Shown in pieces: positions 22,476 to 35,300 of a DNA stretch of 64,000 nt (position 1 is its first letter; the number at the start of each line of letters is the position of its first letter). A program made the position numbers and the translations under genes. The notes beneath the pieces are model-generated. The model was not told where the DNA came from and ran no database searches. It was given only the letters and a program-made list of their open reading frames with translations. Source of the stretch: Lepidurus packardi (Eukaryota > Arthropoda > Branchiopoda > Notostraca > Triopsidae); NCBI GenBank assembly GCA_023053545.1, contig JAKZAN010000002.1:7374790-7438789 (forward strand). Reading direction: 5' to 3'.

Positions 22476-25400
22476 ATGCAATTCCCAAACAGGTTTATTT
22501 ACGCGTTCGCCGTCTGCCTCGTTATGGACCGATTCTGCGTCGAGGGCAAACTTAACCTGTTTCTCAACCAACGCGAAGTACGGCGACTTTTAGGTAATTA
22601 CTATTTCTTCTTACACTTTTGCTTTCCTATGATTATCGTTCATCATTTGAAAATAAGTAGTATCTGAGACGCCCCTCTCTGATCATATCTGCAAGTAGCC
22701 AACATAGTGGTCATTGTTGCATCCAAGTGTTTGAAACGTGGTTTTCTCCTCTTCAGACACTTTTTACCTACGTAAAGGAAAACAAAAGAGTATAGAAAAC
22801 GTGACACGTTCCATATTGTTAACTAGGTACTACATACAGGTTTTCCTAGGTGTACAGTTGCATAAAAGCAAGCATAAAAGTGAAGGGAGACGAGACCCAG
22901 ACGCGAAAAAAACACAGGAAAAGGGGTGAAGGGGAAAGATGCAAATGAATGCCAACAATTAGTTGCCCTCGTTGTTGTCTTTCAAAACTTTGTATGGCCC
23001 AAGCAGACATAAGAGCTATCTTTACCCCCAGCTGCATTCCTCTCGAGCCCAAACGCTGACCTTTATCGTTTGGGAAACAAGAGGGAAAAAAGGCCAAAGC
23101 GTCGAGTTTCGCATTATCAGATTCGCCCATCTTTAGTTCTGACAGCGTTAGTTAGCAACATACGTTTCCCAAGACTGGCTGGCTTATACAAGGAACTACA
23201 GATGCTTTTTACTGCCCCCCTTTTTGCGTAGGCGAACTGGACCTCTCTTCAGTACCAATAATGTCCATCACTTGTCACTTTGGTGCTTTTAGGGTCCATT
23301 TCCCGGGAATTCTCTTTTAAGTCCAGTCCAGGTCCAGCCACTCCTTGGGAATGTCCTCTTGTTTTTTTTTGTGTGATTTTTTGGCTTTATTATTTTACTA
23401 CCGGACTGGTTCTGGGGAGGTTTGAAGACAGTGACAAAACTTTCGAGCATGTTTTACCCCACTCCGAAGTCCCTTTGGTGCCCCCTCCCCCCCATTCCCA
23501 TTAGCCAGGCGACGGTATAGACTTTGGAATTGGTCAAGAGATAAACTCGAAGACTACCTGCTGACGTCTGACAAGGTGTCAGATTTAGAGCACTTGTCAA
23601 TCACCATGTCACAAGAGTCGAGTTGGGTTTTACCTCGAGTTTCGGGGATTGCTTCCTTTTTTCTTTCTTTTTTTTAAGAAGGGGGGAGTTGCTGTGGAAT
23701 TGTCAGTTTTGGGATTTGGGAGAAGCCAGACAGCTGTAAAATTTGATGTTACGAGACATGTGCTCACCTTTGGGGCGAGTCAACAAGAAGCCATGCATGA
23801 TGAGCTTGTCAAAATAAGTTTGAAAACGCGCCAGGATTTATTAGTAATTTTTAATTTATTTTTATTTTGAGAAGGCGAGAGGAAAAAAAGGTTACAAGCG
23901 TTGCGTTTGTTGAGTCCACGCAGTTAGATGTTTATAGCTTATGCGTTAAAAAGAAGAGCCTTGGGTGGTGGGAAAAAAATGGGGTGGGAATTAATTTTCC
24001 CATCTTGTTAAGCGACGCATGCCTCGAAGCGAAGAGTTTTAGTGTAAGAGAGTGAGAAAAATGGTTTATGATCTCGTTTTGTTTGGGGTCTGAATTTTAC
24101 TATATGTTTCCTTATTTATTTTTTCGTTGGGGAGTGTGAGGGAATATTTGTTTATGTTATGTCAAGTCTTATCTCTTGAGCGCGTGACTGAGACTGTTCT
24201 GCAAAGAAATTTCACGAGTTTGAGGATTTTTTGAGGGTTTTAAAGAGTCAAGAAGACAAGGAGCTCGTGGTATATGGAGTTTAAGTTTATCAGCTGGGGT
24301 GGAATAGATAAACCACTTGACTTTTGAGTTTTTGAAGTCTTGTTTGACCTTTTTTCGTTCCCTTTTAGCCTCTTGCATGCTTAATTAAGGCGGATGCGTC
24401 GTGTCAAAGGGCCCCAAGAGGGTTAAAACGGCTAGCATGGGACATATGGGAAGTTTCCAGTTCTTTCAGCGAGGGGGCATATTTTCTAGTGTATCTTCTT
24501 AATATGAAAAATAAAATAAAGATGGTTTAGTTATCACTTTGGATTACGTTGACAAACCACAGATTTCTTCTTTTTGTTCTATTTGGGGGGATGGAGTGGT
24601 TTTAACATTTTAAGGTTTTTTAATGTAATGAGTATGCTAAACTGACGTCATGTCTTGGGTTGCCTCACCTGCAGACACTTTCGAGTGTCATGCATATTTA
24701 ATGAGATGGCACCTGAGATGACCAAAAAAGTCTTTGGGTGAGTCTCATGACATCGCTGTTTGTCTCCTGGGACATATTTTGGGCTCAAGTTCAACTTCTT
24801 TATCGCATGGGGCCATCGGTAGGGACATGAAACAAAGCAGACTCCGCCTCTTTCCAGGTGTGAAGCTGTGTTCGCGTTGGATATAAACTGAACATATGGT
24901 TGCCTTGATTAACTTGCCGGAGTCCCGTTTATTTCCTTTTTCATTATGTTTCGTATTGAAAAAAAAATAAAAGATAAAGACGAAAGGGAGGAGACAAATT
25001 GGCCCAGCAGGTGGGCGATATTTCGGAATTTATTTTAGGACACGCCCCTGGCGTGGAATGGATCACGAAGTCCCTTCTTTTTGGCCCGTGTTGGTTTTCT
25101 ATTTGTTTGGATGTTTGTTTTCAGAACTTGGGAATTTTTAAGTTATTTATGAAACAGTGATGACAAGTTGTTAACGAGTTGCATGTTATGTTTCAGGACC
25201 TCAGAGAGTGGAAAAGGGGGTGTGAGGGTGAAAAACGAAGGAGTATTTAACGAAAGTTAATGAAGTTGGCACTGATTGGCTTAAACTTTTGCATGTGTTA
25301 TGTGTTGGACCCCAGCCATGGTCAGGAAGTCGGGGGTCAAATAGGGAGGAAATGGGTAGCGAAAGTTGCTGACAGGTTTATCACCCTCGTTTCGGGGTTA

Positions 25401-28400
25401 ACTTTTCAGCTTGCTTTTCAGGTCGACCCCTTTTTTTCGTATTTTCCAATAATTATTGTCGCTCATTGACACCACAGTCCAAGGGGTTTTTTCCCACGCG
25501 GATTTTTTTTGTATTATTTTTTAGTGTAGGGTTTTATGAGCTCTTTTCTCACCCTTAACTCTCTGTCTAGTTAGTTGATTCGAGGGATTTTTTTTTAGTT
25601 TCTTTAACAGGAACAGTTTTGTTAAATGGGGGAGCATTGAGTTTAGACCGTAGGGGTTGTGGAGGTTAAATAAAAAAGTAACATGGGGAAATTTGATCGC
25701 TGACGTATTTGCATGGACATGGAAAAGGAGGGGTTTTCTTTTGCTCTGAAAATTTTAGACAGAGGAAAGAATAAAAAAAGCCAACAGCCGCTTTTGTTTC
25801 AAGGCGTCAAACTTCACCCCTTTCTTAAGGATATTTAGTTTCTTTAGTCAAATATGGGGAAATTAAGGGGGATTTTATGCGATGCAGCTGGTGGTATATT
25901 ATTTTTCGTTTTTCTTGCTTTGCTTTGAAAAGAAAATTAAAAGAAATAAGGACAAGTTTACTACTTTTAAATGTTTCATTCGTGTAAGAAGATGGTGAAA
26001 CGTAATGTAATGTATGCACATTTTGACTTTACATTAGCATGAAAAAAGCAGTCATATTTAAGTGTTTCTTTTTAGGTATATTTAGTTAGAAATGTAAGTG
26101 TATTTCAAATTGCCAATGTTTACTGGAAATTTGAAGACGTTGACGGGATAATTGTCTTCCATTGGTTGTTTGCAACTCACCTTCGTGCTTCTTGTCCCAA
26201 AATTCAATACATCGAGGAAAAAATCGTTGATTGCTAATTAAAATAATAATAAAAAAGTTAAAGTATATTAAAGTTGAGTATTCTTGAAAAGCACGCGGTC
26301 TCGACATGTTCGTAACAAAGGAAATAAACAAACAAAGGGGCGGGGTTAAGTTTAAATCTGGGCGCATGAGTAATACTTGTTACAGACTTGCCTGACTTGA
26401 GATCAAAACTAAAAGTCGACTTTCAAAGTCTAAGTCGACTAGCTAAATAAAGCGCATATAAGCCTGAAGTTTATCCATCTCGAACGCTTATAAGCGCAAG
26501 TCTTGGGTAAACTTAAGTCGACTTAGTATAGCACATATGTTTAGTATAATACATATATAAATATAATATACAAAATATACAATAAATAAAATATAATAAA
26601 TATAACAATACAGTACTAAGTGTATAGTGTTCTTGGATGGTATACTCGGTTCCTCGTTCCCTTATTGCCAGGTGTCACCACCAGAGCAATCCGGATTTAA
26701 TGCTACAAGTTATTCGTGTGACGCTGAATTATCCCATGTTGATAAACTGAAAATTAACACAAATATTGTTTTTCTATTAGGTTTATCGGCTGAATTGTAT
26801 TATGTACGCGAGGGAGTCATTAACGAGTATGCGTTGAACTTTGTGGTTCCTGTTCCGGCCCATATTTCGGATCTCTTTTTCACTTGGCAGAGCTTAGCAG
26901 AGACACCGGTAAGAATGTTTACCTTTTTTAATTCTTTCTTATTTGTTCACGTTGTTGTTTTGTTGTTTTCTGTGTGGGTTTTGAAATTCAAGTCTTGAGA
27001 ATCGGTGCCAGAATCACCTCAGCTCATTGGCATGCAAAGGACTGGTGCTATGGATGGATGATGATAAGTTCTAGAACGGTCCCTTGAAGTGGGTCTCGCC
27101 AAGCCAGCCAACGTGTTGAAAAGTGCGAGTATGCTGGTATATGCAAATACAAGGGTCATTTGCATCCGAGACAAAAAGACTCGAAACCAGAAAGGTGGAT
27201 AGGAAAGAGCACAAGCTTATCACATACATAGCACACACACACGTTTGCCCATCTAAGGGGCTCCTTTCGAGTCGCCTTGGACTCTCTTTTTTGGGGAATT
27301 TCGTCTTGGGGATTCTGTGGTAACTCTCCACACTGGCCACTCGCTCCCAAGTGTTGATTTTATACCATTTTAAGAAGCCCACAAAAATGCCACTATCTTG
27401 AAACGGTGACAAAAGGTTAACCACACAATTATTCATTTGTTGATTATGTTTTAGTTATTCGTTGTCAGATACCTCTGCATTTTTTTCAGTACGGGAGGAG
27501 TTTTTCAGTTGTTTTTTTTCAGTACGAGAGGAGTTTTTTTTTCCGAAAAGGAATGTTGTGGCAGAAAAACCGATGGTTTGGCGTTTTCGCCAAACATGTC
27601 AAGTATTGGCTGTTGGATGTCTGGTAGCCTTCTAGGACTTGATGTGGCGCTTTCGATGTCTTTGACTACCTAGAAGAGTATTTAGAAAGTTTCGGGGGGT
27701 GAAAATGGGTCAAAAAGACACATTTAGGGGGGAAGCGGGAAGAAGGAAGCTTTCGCGGTGTATCCTTTTGTTGGGATAAAACGTATTGTTAAGCTCCGAG
27801 CTTCCGTATAGAGCAAAGTTTTTGGATTTGGTGAAAAAGGAAATAATAGCGAAAAGGGAGAACGAGAGATTATTCTTGAGAGCAGTGGCAGCTGTTTACC
27901 GGGGACTGTGTGACTCATCAGGATTCTTTTGAGGTATTATTGTGGTATTTACTCATGCGAGTTTTTTTAAGGATGAGAATACCGCTCTCAAGAGAGGTTG
28001 GATGAGGTTGTAATTGCTTTAATAGATTTTTTTTTTTTTTTTTGCCTACCAAATTTCATTGTATGTTCTTTTCTTTCTTTGAATAGTTGCCCTACGCGCT
28101 CCACGTGAATATTTCTAACCCGGCCCTGATTCCAGCGCCCCAATTGAACGTCTCGTTAGTGGGGAACGTGCCCACGCGTCAAGAAACGTTCCGTTTAGCG
28201 CTGTATTGCTCCGGATTAGCGTCGGCGGAAGTGGATGTGGTTTTCACGGTGAATGCGACCTTATCCCGAGGAGAAACAACTTCCTTGGTCTTTAGGCGCC
28301 GCAAGATTTGCTTGAAAGGTAAAAGCTTAGAAATTATTATATTATTTCTCCTTTTGGGGGTTGGGTGGGATTTTTTAATTTGCCTTTTCGAGGGAGGGTT

Positions 28401-31400
28401 GATGAATAGGAAAACACACCTGTAATTTTGTGGTTTTTCCCTTGCCCATAACATAACCCCGTAAAACCAGGTATAGAGAGCGCGAGACGAGAAAACTTGT
28501 TATGCGCGTGAGTTGTTGTAGTAGAAAGAAGGTCTTTTTGGATTATTTATCAAACTTTTTTTTTATGCGGTGGGCATTTAGGAGCCGGGGGAGCAAGAGA
28601 AAGAAAAAGACAGGGTCGTTACGCTTTTGAAGAGTTGGAAAAGAGTGTTATATAGGCTCATGCCGCGGAAAGGCGAGACACGCCTCTCTGGAAGCCAAAT
28701 ATGAAAAGGAGTTTCGGAGGACCGAAACGAAATGAGTTTGCCTCGTTTGTCACCTTTTGATTGTGCTCGACTTAAGTGCCTGTCACCACACAACAATAGG
28801 CGCTAAGAGAGGCATGCTTGCGTTTTTTTGTTTTTTGTTTTTTTACCTCTTCTCTTTCTCCTTTTTTAAGCAGTAATGGCTGGTGAACATAATTGTTTAG
28901 GACGGGCATTTTAATTTATTTTCCGTGTGTTTGAGCGTGTTTTTCCCTAGACTTAATTTACAGAGAAGCTCAGATATTTCCTTTATTGAATGTAATTGCA
29001 CATGCAAGTTGTTAAGAGAGGAAGGCAACTTTTTTGGTTTCAATTTCTGATGACATTTGCCTTTTGTGTTGTAGATGAAAATCCGCCTCTTAATCATGCG
29101 ATTTTGGTGGAAGAGCCCCAGAGTACTGCCACGGAATCAGCGGAGCACACCGCGCAAGTCTTTTATATCGCAATTGGCTGTGCATGTGCCTTAGTGGCCG
29201 GATTAGTGCTGTTAACCTCGTTTTTGTACGTGCGGAACAAGAAACGGCGCCATGAGTAAGACAAATTGGGAGGGAAAAATGCCAAGTTTGTCGAGGTCTC
29301 ATGGTTTATTTTGTTTGTAGGAGAGTGAGAAGTAGTGGTTCAGCTGATAGCCAACAAACCAGTGCTTTTTTGCAACGAAGTGGACTGGAAACGCCCGATT
29401 TCCCGGGACCCACTGCCTCAGTTAAAAGTCACAGCAGCTCGTGTGCGAGTTTTCGGCGAACCCCCGTCTACGCCGTACCGATTATGCAGCCGCCGGTCCA
29501 AAAGATGCACTATAGCAGCAAAGCTCATCACCATAACGTCCTCTTAAATCAGCACAGCTCCAAAACTTCATCACGCCACGAATTGCCCGTCGCGCCCAGC
29601 TACTCCATCAATACCTTGGACAGCGGCTCCACAACGCACTCCAGCAATGGCCCTTTGAAAGATTTCCAGGAGAGAGTAGCAGAAATGTCCATCGATAGGT
29701 ATGCATGATCCAGTTCTTCTTACAAGGGCAATAGCCACCATATTCACATGTTGGGATGTCGATGGATTCTTGTAGTCAACAAGAATTCTAAGAATGTATG
29801 AATGTAAATGAATGTAAGAATGTAATTCTAAGAATTCTAAGAATGGCGAACTTTTTTCTCAAAATCTATTTGAACAGCCGATTTATTCATATGCAGTTGT
29901 TATTGGCACTCAAACTTCGATTATGACGTCATAGATGTATCTTGGCACGTTTGACTTGTTACTATGGTTACTGTTTATTTCCAATTTTGCATGCTTAAAA
30001 CGGTGAACAATGCTCTCGGTTACTATGGATACCAATAGTTCTGTGACGTCTTTAAGTCAAATGAACGTATTTTTGAAATTTCATCTGGTTATAGCTTAAT
30101 TTCTGCATTACGCATGTAGGAAAGAAACAACGAGAAACTAGATACTATGCTCTGTTTTGTTAAAGTTCTTGTTTTTAGAGGCCACTGGCCTTTTTGCTAC
30201 ACTTTAACTTTGTGAGTTTATCTAATCAAATTGTTCTTTGGCTTAGATCTAGATTGAAAATGAGAGGATCCGTACTAGAAGGTACGTTTGGTCGACTTAT
30301 GTACGGAGTACATATTGAGCCTAATGGCTGCGAACAAGATGTGTACGTCAAGACAGTCACTGGTAAGCCTTTTTAAAATGCTATTTGAACTGAAATAAAT
30401 TTATTTTATTTGTTTTGTTATTTTTAGATCAAGCGTCGCCCATGCAAGTTTCGTTAATGTTGAACGAAGGGATGGCGTTTTACGGTTTAAATCACCGTAA
30501 CCTCCTCTCAGTCCTCGGTGTGTGCATAAGCGACCACCAGAACGCTCCCTTACTAGTCTACCCTCACCACGGATACACGAATTTGAAAAAGTAAAAATCT
30601 TATCTCATATTCCAATTTCCATACATATGAATCTTTGACTTAACGCTGATCCCCGGACCTTTTGGATTTTACAGGTTTCTTTTGAATTGCAAATTCTCGC
30701 CCGAAGCGCCTACCCATTCCTTGACCACGCAAGTGATTGTGGATATGGCCATTCAAGTCATCTTAGCCATCCAATATCTGCACCGCCGAAAGATATTACA
30801 CCGGGATGTCGCCACGCGGAATTGCATGTAAGTAGGGCTAAGAGTAAAGAGTATTACACACTTCTGGGGTTTGGGGTGGGGATGGTGCAAAAAGATGGGA
30901 AGATTATCATGCTCAATTGTGCGCGACAGCTAGGGTTAATGGAAAGAAAAGGGGTGGTGAAAACAGTATGGAACAAGGGGTAAATAGTTGTGTGCCATGA
31001 AAAGGGGGGGTTAAGGGGTGGGATAAGTAATGTATCTAAGTTGGAGAAACCCCTGCTGGCAAGCGCATGTGTTGGATATTTCTCCCCCCCCCCCCCCCCC
31101 CCTCTTCTTTTAGGGGGATATCGGACATTCTTTTGGATAATGTTCGCGAGCAGGGTAGCACCTAGGGCTTTTTGCTTACAGGCCGATGATAAATGATGAA
31201 CGAAAGAAAGAGAGGCTCACTCTTTGAAGGCTAACAAACATCTTCATCAAAATGGACCCAGAAACGGTTACTTTGGGGTGGGGATCGGAGGGGAAGTTTG
31301 CTGGGATGTGCCAAGTCCAGTCTGCATAACTGACAAAACTCTCAGCATCATTAATCTGTCGCAGAAAAGGGGTATTCATTTCTAAGAAACCAGGAATGCC

Positions 31401-32386
31401 ATTTTCCTTCATTTTATCTCGGCTCAACAGAAGGAAGGTACAAGGTATTTGCGATCTAGGGTTACTGGAATAGTCGTTGGGATTTCCAGATAGGATTAAT
31501 GGTTGAGGTTGAAATTCTTTGGTTATTCAAAACACCCGATTCCATTTTAGCGCTTTTGCTGAAAAAGGAGAAACCCTGAAACCTACATTGTTGTCGAAAG
31601 GATTATTAACCTAGTTGGCGAAACTTGTTTGTTTTTAAAAATATTGATGAATCCAGTAATCCGGTATTGGCAGTTGATAGCTTGTTGATGCACCAAGCGA
31701 ATAATTTTAGAACTAATCTAGGATTTTAGTGATGCAATTGAGGGTTTAGGACATTGTTCTCAGTTACATCATGTAAGTGTGCTTCTGATTCCCCAGGGTG
31801 GATGATCATCTGAGGATTAAGCTGTGTGATACTGCGTTATCGAGGGATTTGTTTCCAGGAGATTATCACTGCTTGGGAGATAATGAAAATCGACCGATTA
31901 AGTGGATGGCGGTCGAGAGTATCAGTCGGAAGGAGTTTGGACCCGAGTCTGATGTGGTAAACTTGTTTGTTTTTGCTTCCCTCTCTGCCTCTGTCTCTCT
32001 ATTTGATCAGCTCTTCGCTTTTGAAACCCCCTTTGGCTCTCGAGAGTTTTAATGAGAGTAATGACTTTCGCAGTGGATGTTTGGAGTCTTATTATGGGAG
32101 TTAACTACGTTGGCTCAGCAGCCTTACCTCGAGGTGGATCCTTTTGAAATGGCTGCTTATTTGCGTGATGGATATCGCCTAGCGCAGCCTCTCAATTGCC
32201 CCGACGAACTGTAATTATACTCAGATCTTTGGTTTTTATTATGTTCGGTCATTTTAAAGGAGTCTTCTTCATAGGTTTGCCGTCATGGCTTATTGTTGGG
32301 CCATGAGTCCTGATGACCGACCTGCTATAACGCAATTACATGCCTACCTCCATGATTTCCATGCTCATTTAAATCGATTCGTATGA
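22476..32386 (+). CDS. RYK: RYK/derailed-type Wnt receptor pseudokinase
   Basis: Eleven exons: 22476-22593, 26781-26908, 28087-28318, 29075-29255, 29321-29698, 30247-30362, 30428-30590, 30675-30827, 31797-31956, 32074-32210, 32275-32386; 625 aa (human RYK 607). N-terminal signal peptide (exon 1), then a WIF domain (LNLFLNQREVRRLLG, GLSAELYYVREGVINEYAL, FTWQSLAETP) to about residue 158. It ends in the RRRK tetrabasic site typical of the family. One transmembrane segment lies near residues 188-212, followed by a Ser-rich linker (exon 5) and a tyrosine-kinase-like domain from about residue 350. The glycine loop is degenerate (EGTFGR). The VK lysine and HRDVATRN are present, but DFG is replaced by CDT before ALSRDLFPGDYHCLGDNENRP, a hallmark of RYK. 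The C-terminus is hydrophobic (RFV), compatible with PDZ binding. It acts in Wnt5-dependent axon guidance in flies. Confidence 0.96.
22594..26780 (+). other. RYK intron 1 (4.2 kb)
   Basis: Separates the signal-peptide exon from the rest of the WIF domain. It contains one copy of a dispersed repeat (about 26130-26526) and a TA-rich microsatellite-like stretch at 26525-26615. No coding sequence recognised. Its size suggests regulatory content, but no specific element can be named. Confidence 0.5.
26130..26526 (+). repeat. Dispersed ~400-bp repeat, copy in RYK intron 1
   Basis: Same orientation in the window as the copy at 54265-54668 and roughly three-quarters identical by eye with small indels. 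It ends with taagtcgactta. A non-autonomous mobile element is the simplest explanation; its class is unknown. Confidence 0.8.
26909..28086 (+). other. RYK intron 2
   Basis: 1.2-kb intron. A short direct duplication with the core cagtacgrgaggagttttt occurs near 27488 and 27519. Nothing else recognisable. Confidence 0.5.
28319..29074 (+). other. RYK intron 3
   Basis: Intron of 756 bp with T-rich tracts; no features recognised. Confidence 0.5.
29699..30246 (+). other. RYK intron 5
   Basis: Intron of 548 bp. It contains repeated aatgtaagaatgtaattctaag units near 29793-29845 and a palindromic CRE-like tgacgtca near 29923. Confidence 0.45.
30828..31796 (+). other. RYK intron 8
   Basis: Intron of 969 bp with a run of about 20 C residues at 31084-31103. 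No coding sequence. The homopolymer is a likely place for length errors in the assembly. Confidence 0.5.
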
Positions 32387-35300
32387 AATTGTATAAAAAA
32401 TTCCCGCCATTCCTGTTCCCCGCAAATTTGAATTTGCTATCGAAATCGCGCTTAAGAATCAATACTACGACAAGACTATTTGCCCTTCGGGGCGTAAAGA
32501 AATCGAACAATTTTTGGACTTACGAGGTGTATATATGTAAAAGTGTGGATTTGTACAACTTACGACGATTTAATACTATTTACAATTTGGTCCCTGTATG
32601 AAGTCTGTATTCTATACGCAGGTAATAGTCGAATTTTGCGGCCAACACTTAAATAGCGTTGGAAGAAAAACGGGTAACATTCCAGTCCAGTTTCTCCCCA
32701 TCTTTTCCACCTTTTTAGAATTAGAGACTTGTGTTCTGACTTTCCGCTCTTATATGGGAAGTTTAATAGCTCATTTCAGTGAGCTTCTACTGTTGTGCGT
32801 AGAACGGTTGGAAACTTTGAAAGAGGCTTTTCACAAGGTAAAAAGAAAAATCTTTGTCTGTGACCGTATTGCGTATTCCGACTTCCCGTGCTAGCGTGCC
32901 GAGCAGCTGTTTGCAGCTCTGGCAATCTAGAAATCTTGTATTAGAATCAGGGGATAGGACTACCCCATGCCACGCAAAGGCCAAAAAGCAAAAGACTTTT
33001 TTGCTTTTTTTGTAATACCTTCTGAAGTCACTATTCCCATCGCGGCACTTTGTAGAAGGGTGGAGTCCAAAAGAAGCCTTAGAGAAAACGAGTTAGCAAG
33101 TCGGTATTCACTTTACTCTCAGAAAAAAAGGGAATCGATCTAACCTATTCCAGCATCCACTCCTGAAGACTCGAGCTTCAAAGCCAAAAGCCTCCAGAAA
33201 TTTCCCCGAAAATGAGAATGAGCGAGACAGGAGGATAAAAAAAAGACTTAGAAGATGTATAGTTTGATTTCATGCAAAAAAGTTGAGCCCAATAACTCCA
33301 TCATGTCCCGCTGAGAAGGTCTTCACCTCATACACCATTCATGAGACATGGAACTATCAAGTATATGCAAAAACCTTTCAAATTTTGTAAACTCAAAACT
33401 TGTTTCTCTCTCTCAGTCTTGGTCGCTCTGCATAGTGCTGTATGTATTACCTCCACCGAAAGAAGATTTGCTGGGACACCTTTTTTTTTCTCTCCAGCTG
33501 CTCCTTATTTACTTCCCCGGATGAAAAAAAAGCCTGAGTGACTGATCCAGAAAAGCTTTATGTCATTGCTAGAACCCAAGCCTAAGTCCCATGACCAACA
33601 ACGGTTCACACTAATAGCGTGGTACATGTCATGTTAACGGGAGAATAGTCCCCATTTTACATCATTTACATAAAACTAGGGTCCCCCATATCACCCGGAA
33701 CTAATGCGAAGCTCTTGTTTGATGATCTCTACAAAACGACCGTGTTTTACCTGAACTTAACCGTTACCAATCGATAGAAACCTTCCTCTTTTGTCTTTTG
33801 TCACAGTGTAGAGTGTACCAAGTTTTGGAATGTAACTGTATTTTATTTTTTTCCACTTTTTTCTTTCATGGATGAGTCCAATAGTCGAGTCCTTTAGCAC
33901 AGATGTAAGTACGCAATGGTTCGGAAAACGAATAATACTTGAACCATAAACCAATTTAAATTGAAGTACCATTCGGGTTCCCATGAGAGAGCGAAAGTCG
34001 AGAGTTTCGAACAGGGATGCGGTATCGCACCCGTTTCTTCTTCAATTCCAGTTCTATAAGACGCGTCCCTCCCCCCTTTCATTTTCCGTTCCTCTCTTTT
34101 GATTTTTCATTGTTGGCGAACTTTGGATGCCGGCAAAAGGTTTCGAGTGAACCAAAACGCCTGGGTGACAAATGGGCGTCTCTCGTGGTGCTTTTGCTCT
34201 AGAAGTCTTTTGAGTTTTAACTTAACAATAGCCGGTCGCACCATTCCCAACCCTCTTTTGTTGAAGGGAGATGGGGTGCTCCTTTCTTTTTTTTTTCTTC
34301 TCGGAATTGGTTCCGCCACTGTAAAATGGCACCAGCGAGATTTCACGCCTGTAAAGTGCAAATTTAATGAAACGCTATTGTCAGCCATGGGTATAGGGTT
34401 ACGTCCCCACCAATTTTGGAGTCATGTCATATGCAAATTAACCTGAACAACAAGCCACGCCCATGGATAATTTTTTCGTCACACCTGTCAGTTCCATTTG
34501 GTGAAGTTGAAGTGTATTAGGCAGATAAACGTAGGTTTAACCAGAACTAACTAGAGATGAATCGCAGGCGTAGGTCGAGCCACGCCTACGTTTACAGATA
34601 AAGTTATTTTTAGCTCTTTTTCTTTTGTTTTTTGTTTTCCTGCCTTGGTTAAAATAGTAATAAATGACGATTTGATGTTTGGCTAAAAGTAAAAAAGCCG
34701 CTGAGGTTAATTAATTGCTATTGGAGTCAAGGGGTTAATAGCGTATCAAGCCGCCCACGAAAAATCGTGGAATTGCCCTAAGCGTAAAGCCTTGGATGAT
34801 TTTTTCTATCTTTTTCTTTTAAAAAAAAATCTTGTCACGTTTGCTTTAGCTTGTAAGATGTGGGTATCCTGTATGTAAATGCGTTTTCTTATTTTTGTTT
34901 TTAACTTTTTTTAGCTTCTCGTCTGCTTTGATGTTTGTTTGAACAAGCTGTCTCTTTTCTTCAAAGACCAAGAGCAAGATTAAAGCAAATGTTGCTTTAA
35001 GCCCTAACAGCAATAAAAAAAATCCTGCCAAAGTCTGAATGAATGCACTTTATTCAGGTTAACAGTCATCTTTAATTAAACGTACAAGTTAAGCTAATCG
35101 TCGCATAAAAATAAAAGTTTTACGTTTGATATTAACAATGTGTTTAATATTAAGAATCCTTAGTTCAAATAATGTATTATTGGAGCTACCTTTTTGGATT
35201 TTGAGCATTAATTCACTACTAAAACAAAAACGTATGACAAATTGACAATATAAACAAATATTGGCAGAGCTCTTTGGTTGAATGTGCTAACCACAAAAGT

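Noticed and set aside
31084-31103. Poly-C tract as a functional element
   Set aside because: Similar C or G runs occur at 21262 and 58951; they are most simply homopolymer slippage or assembly-sensitive tracts.
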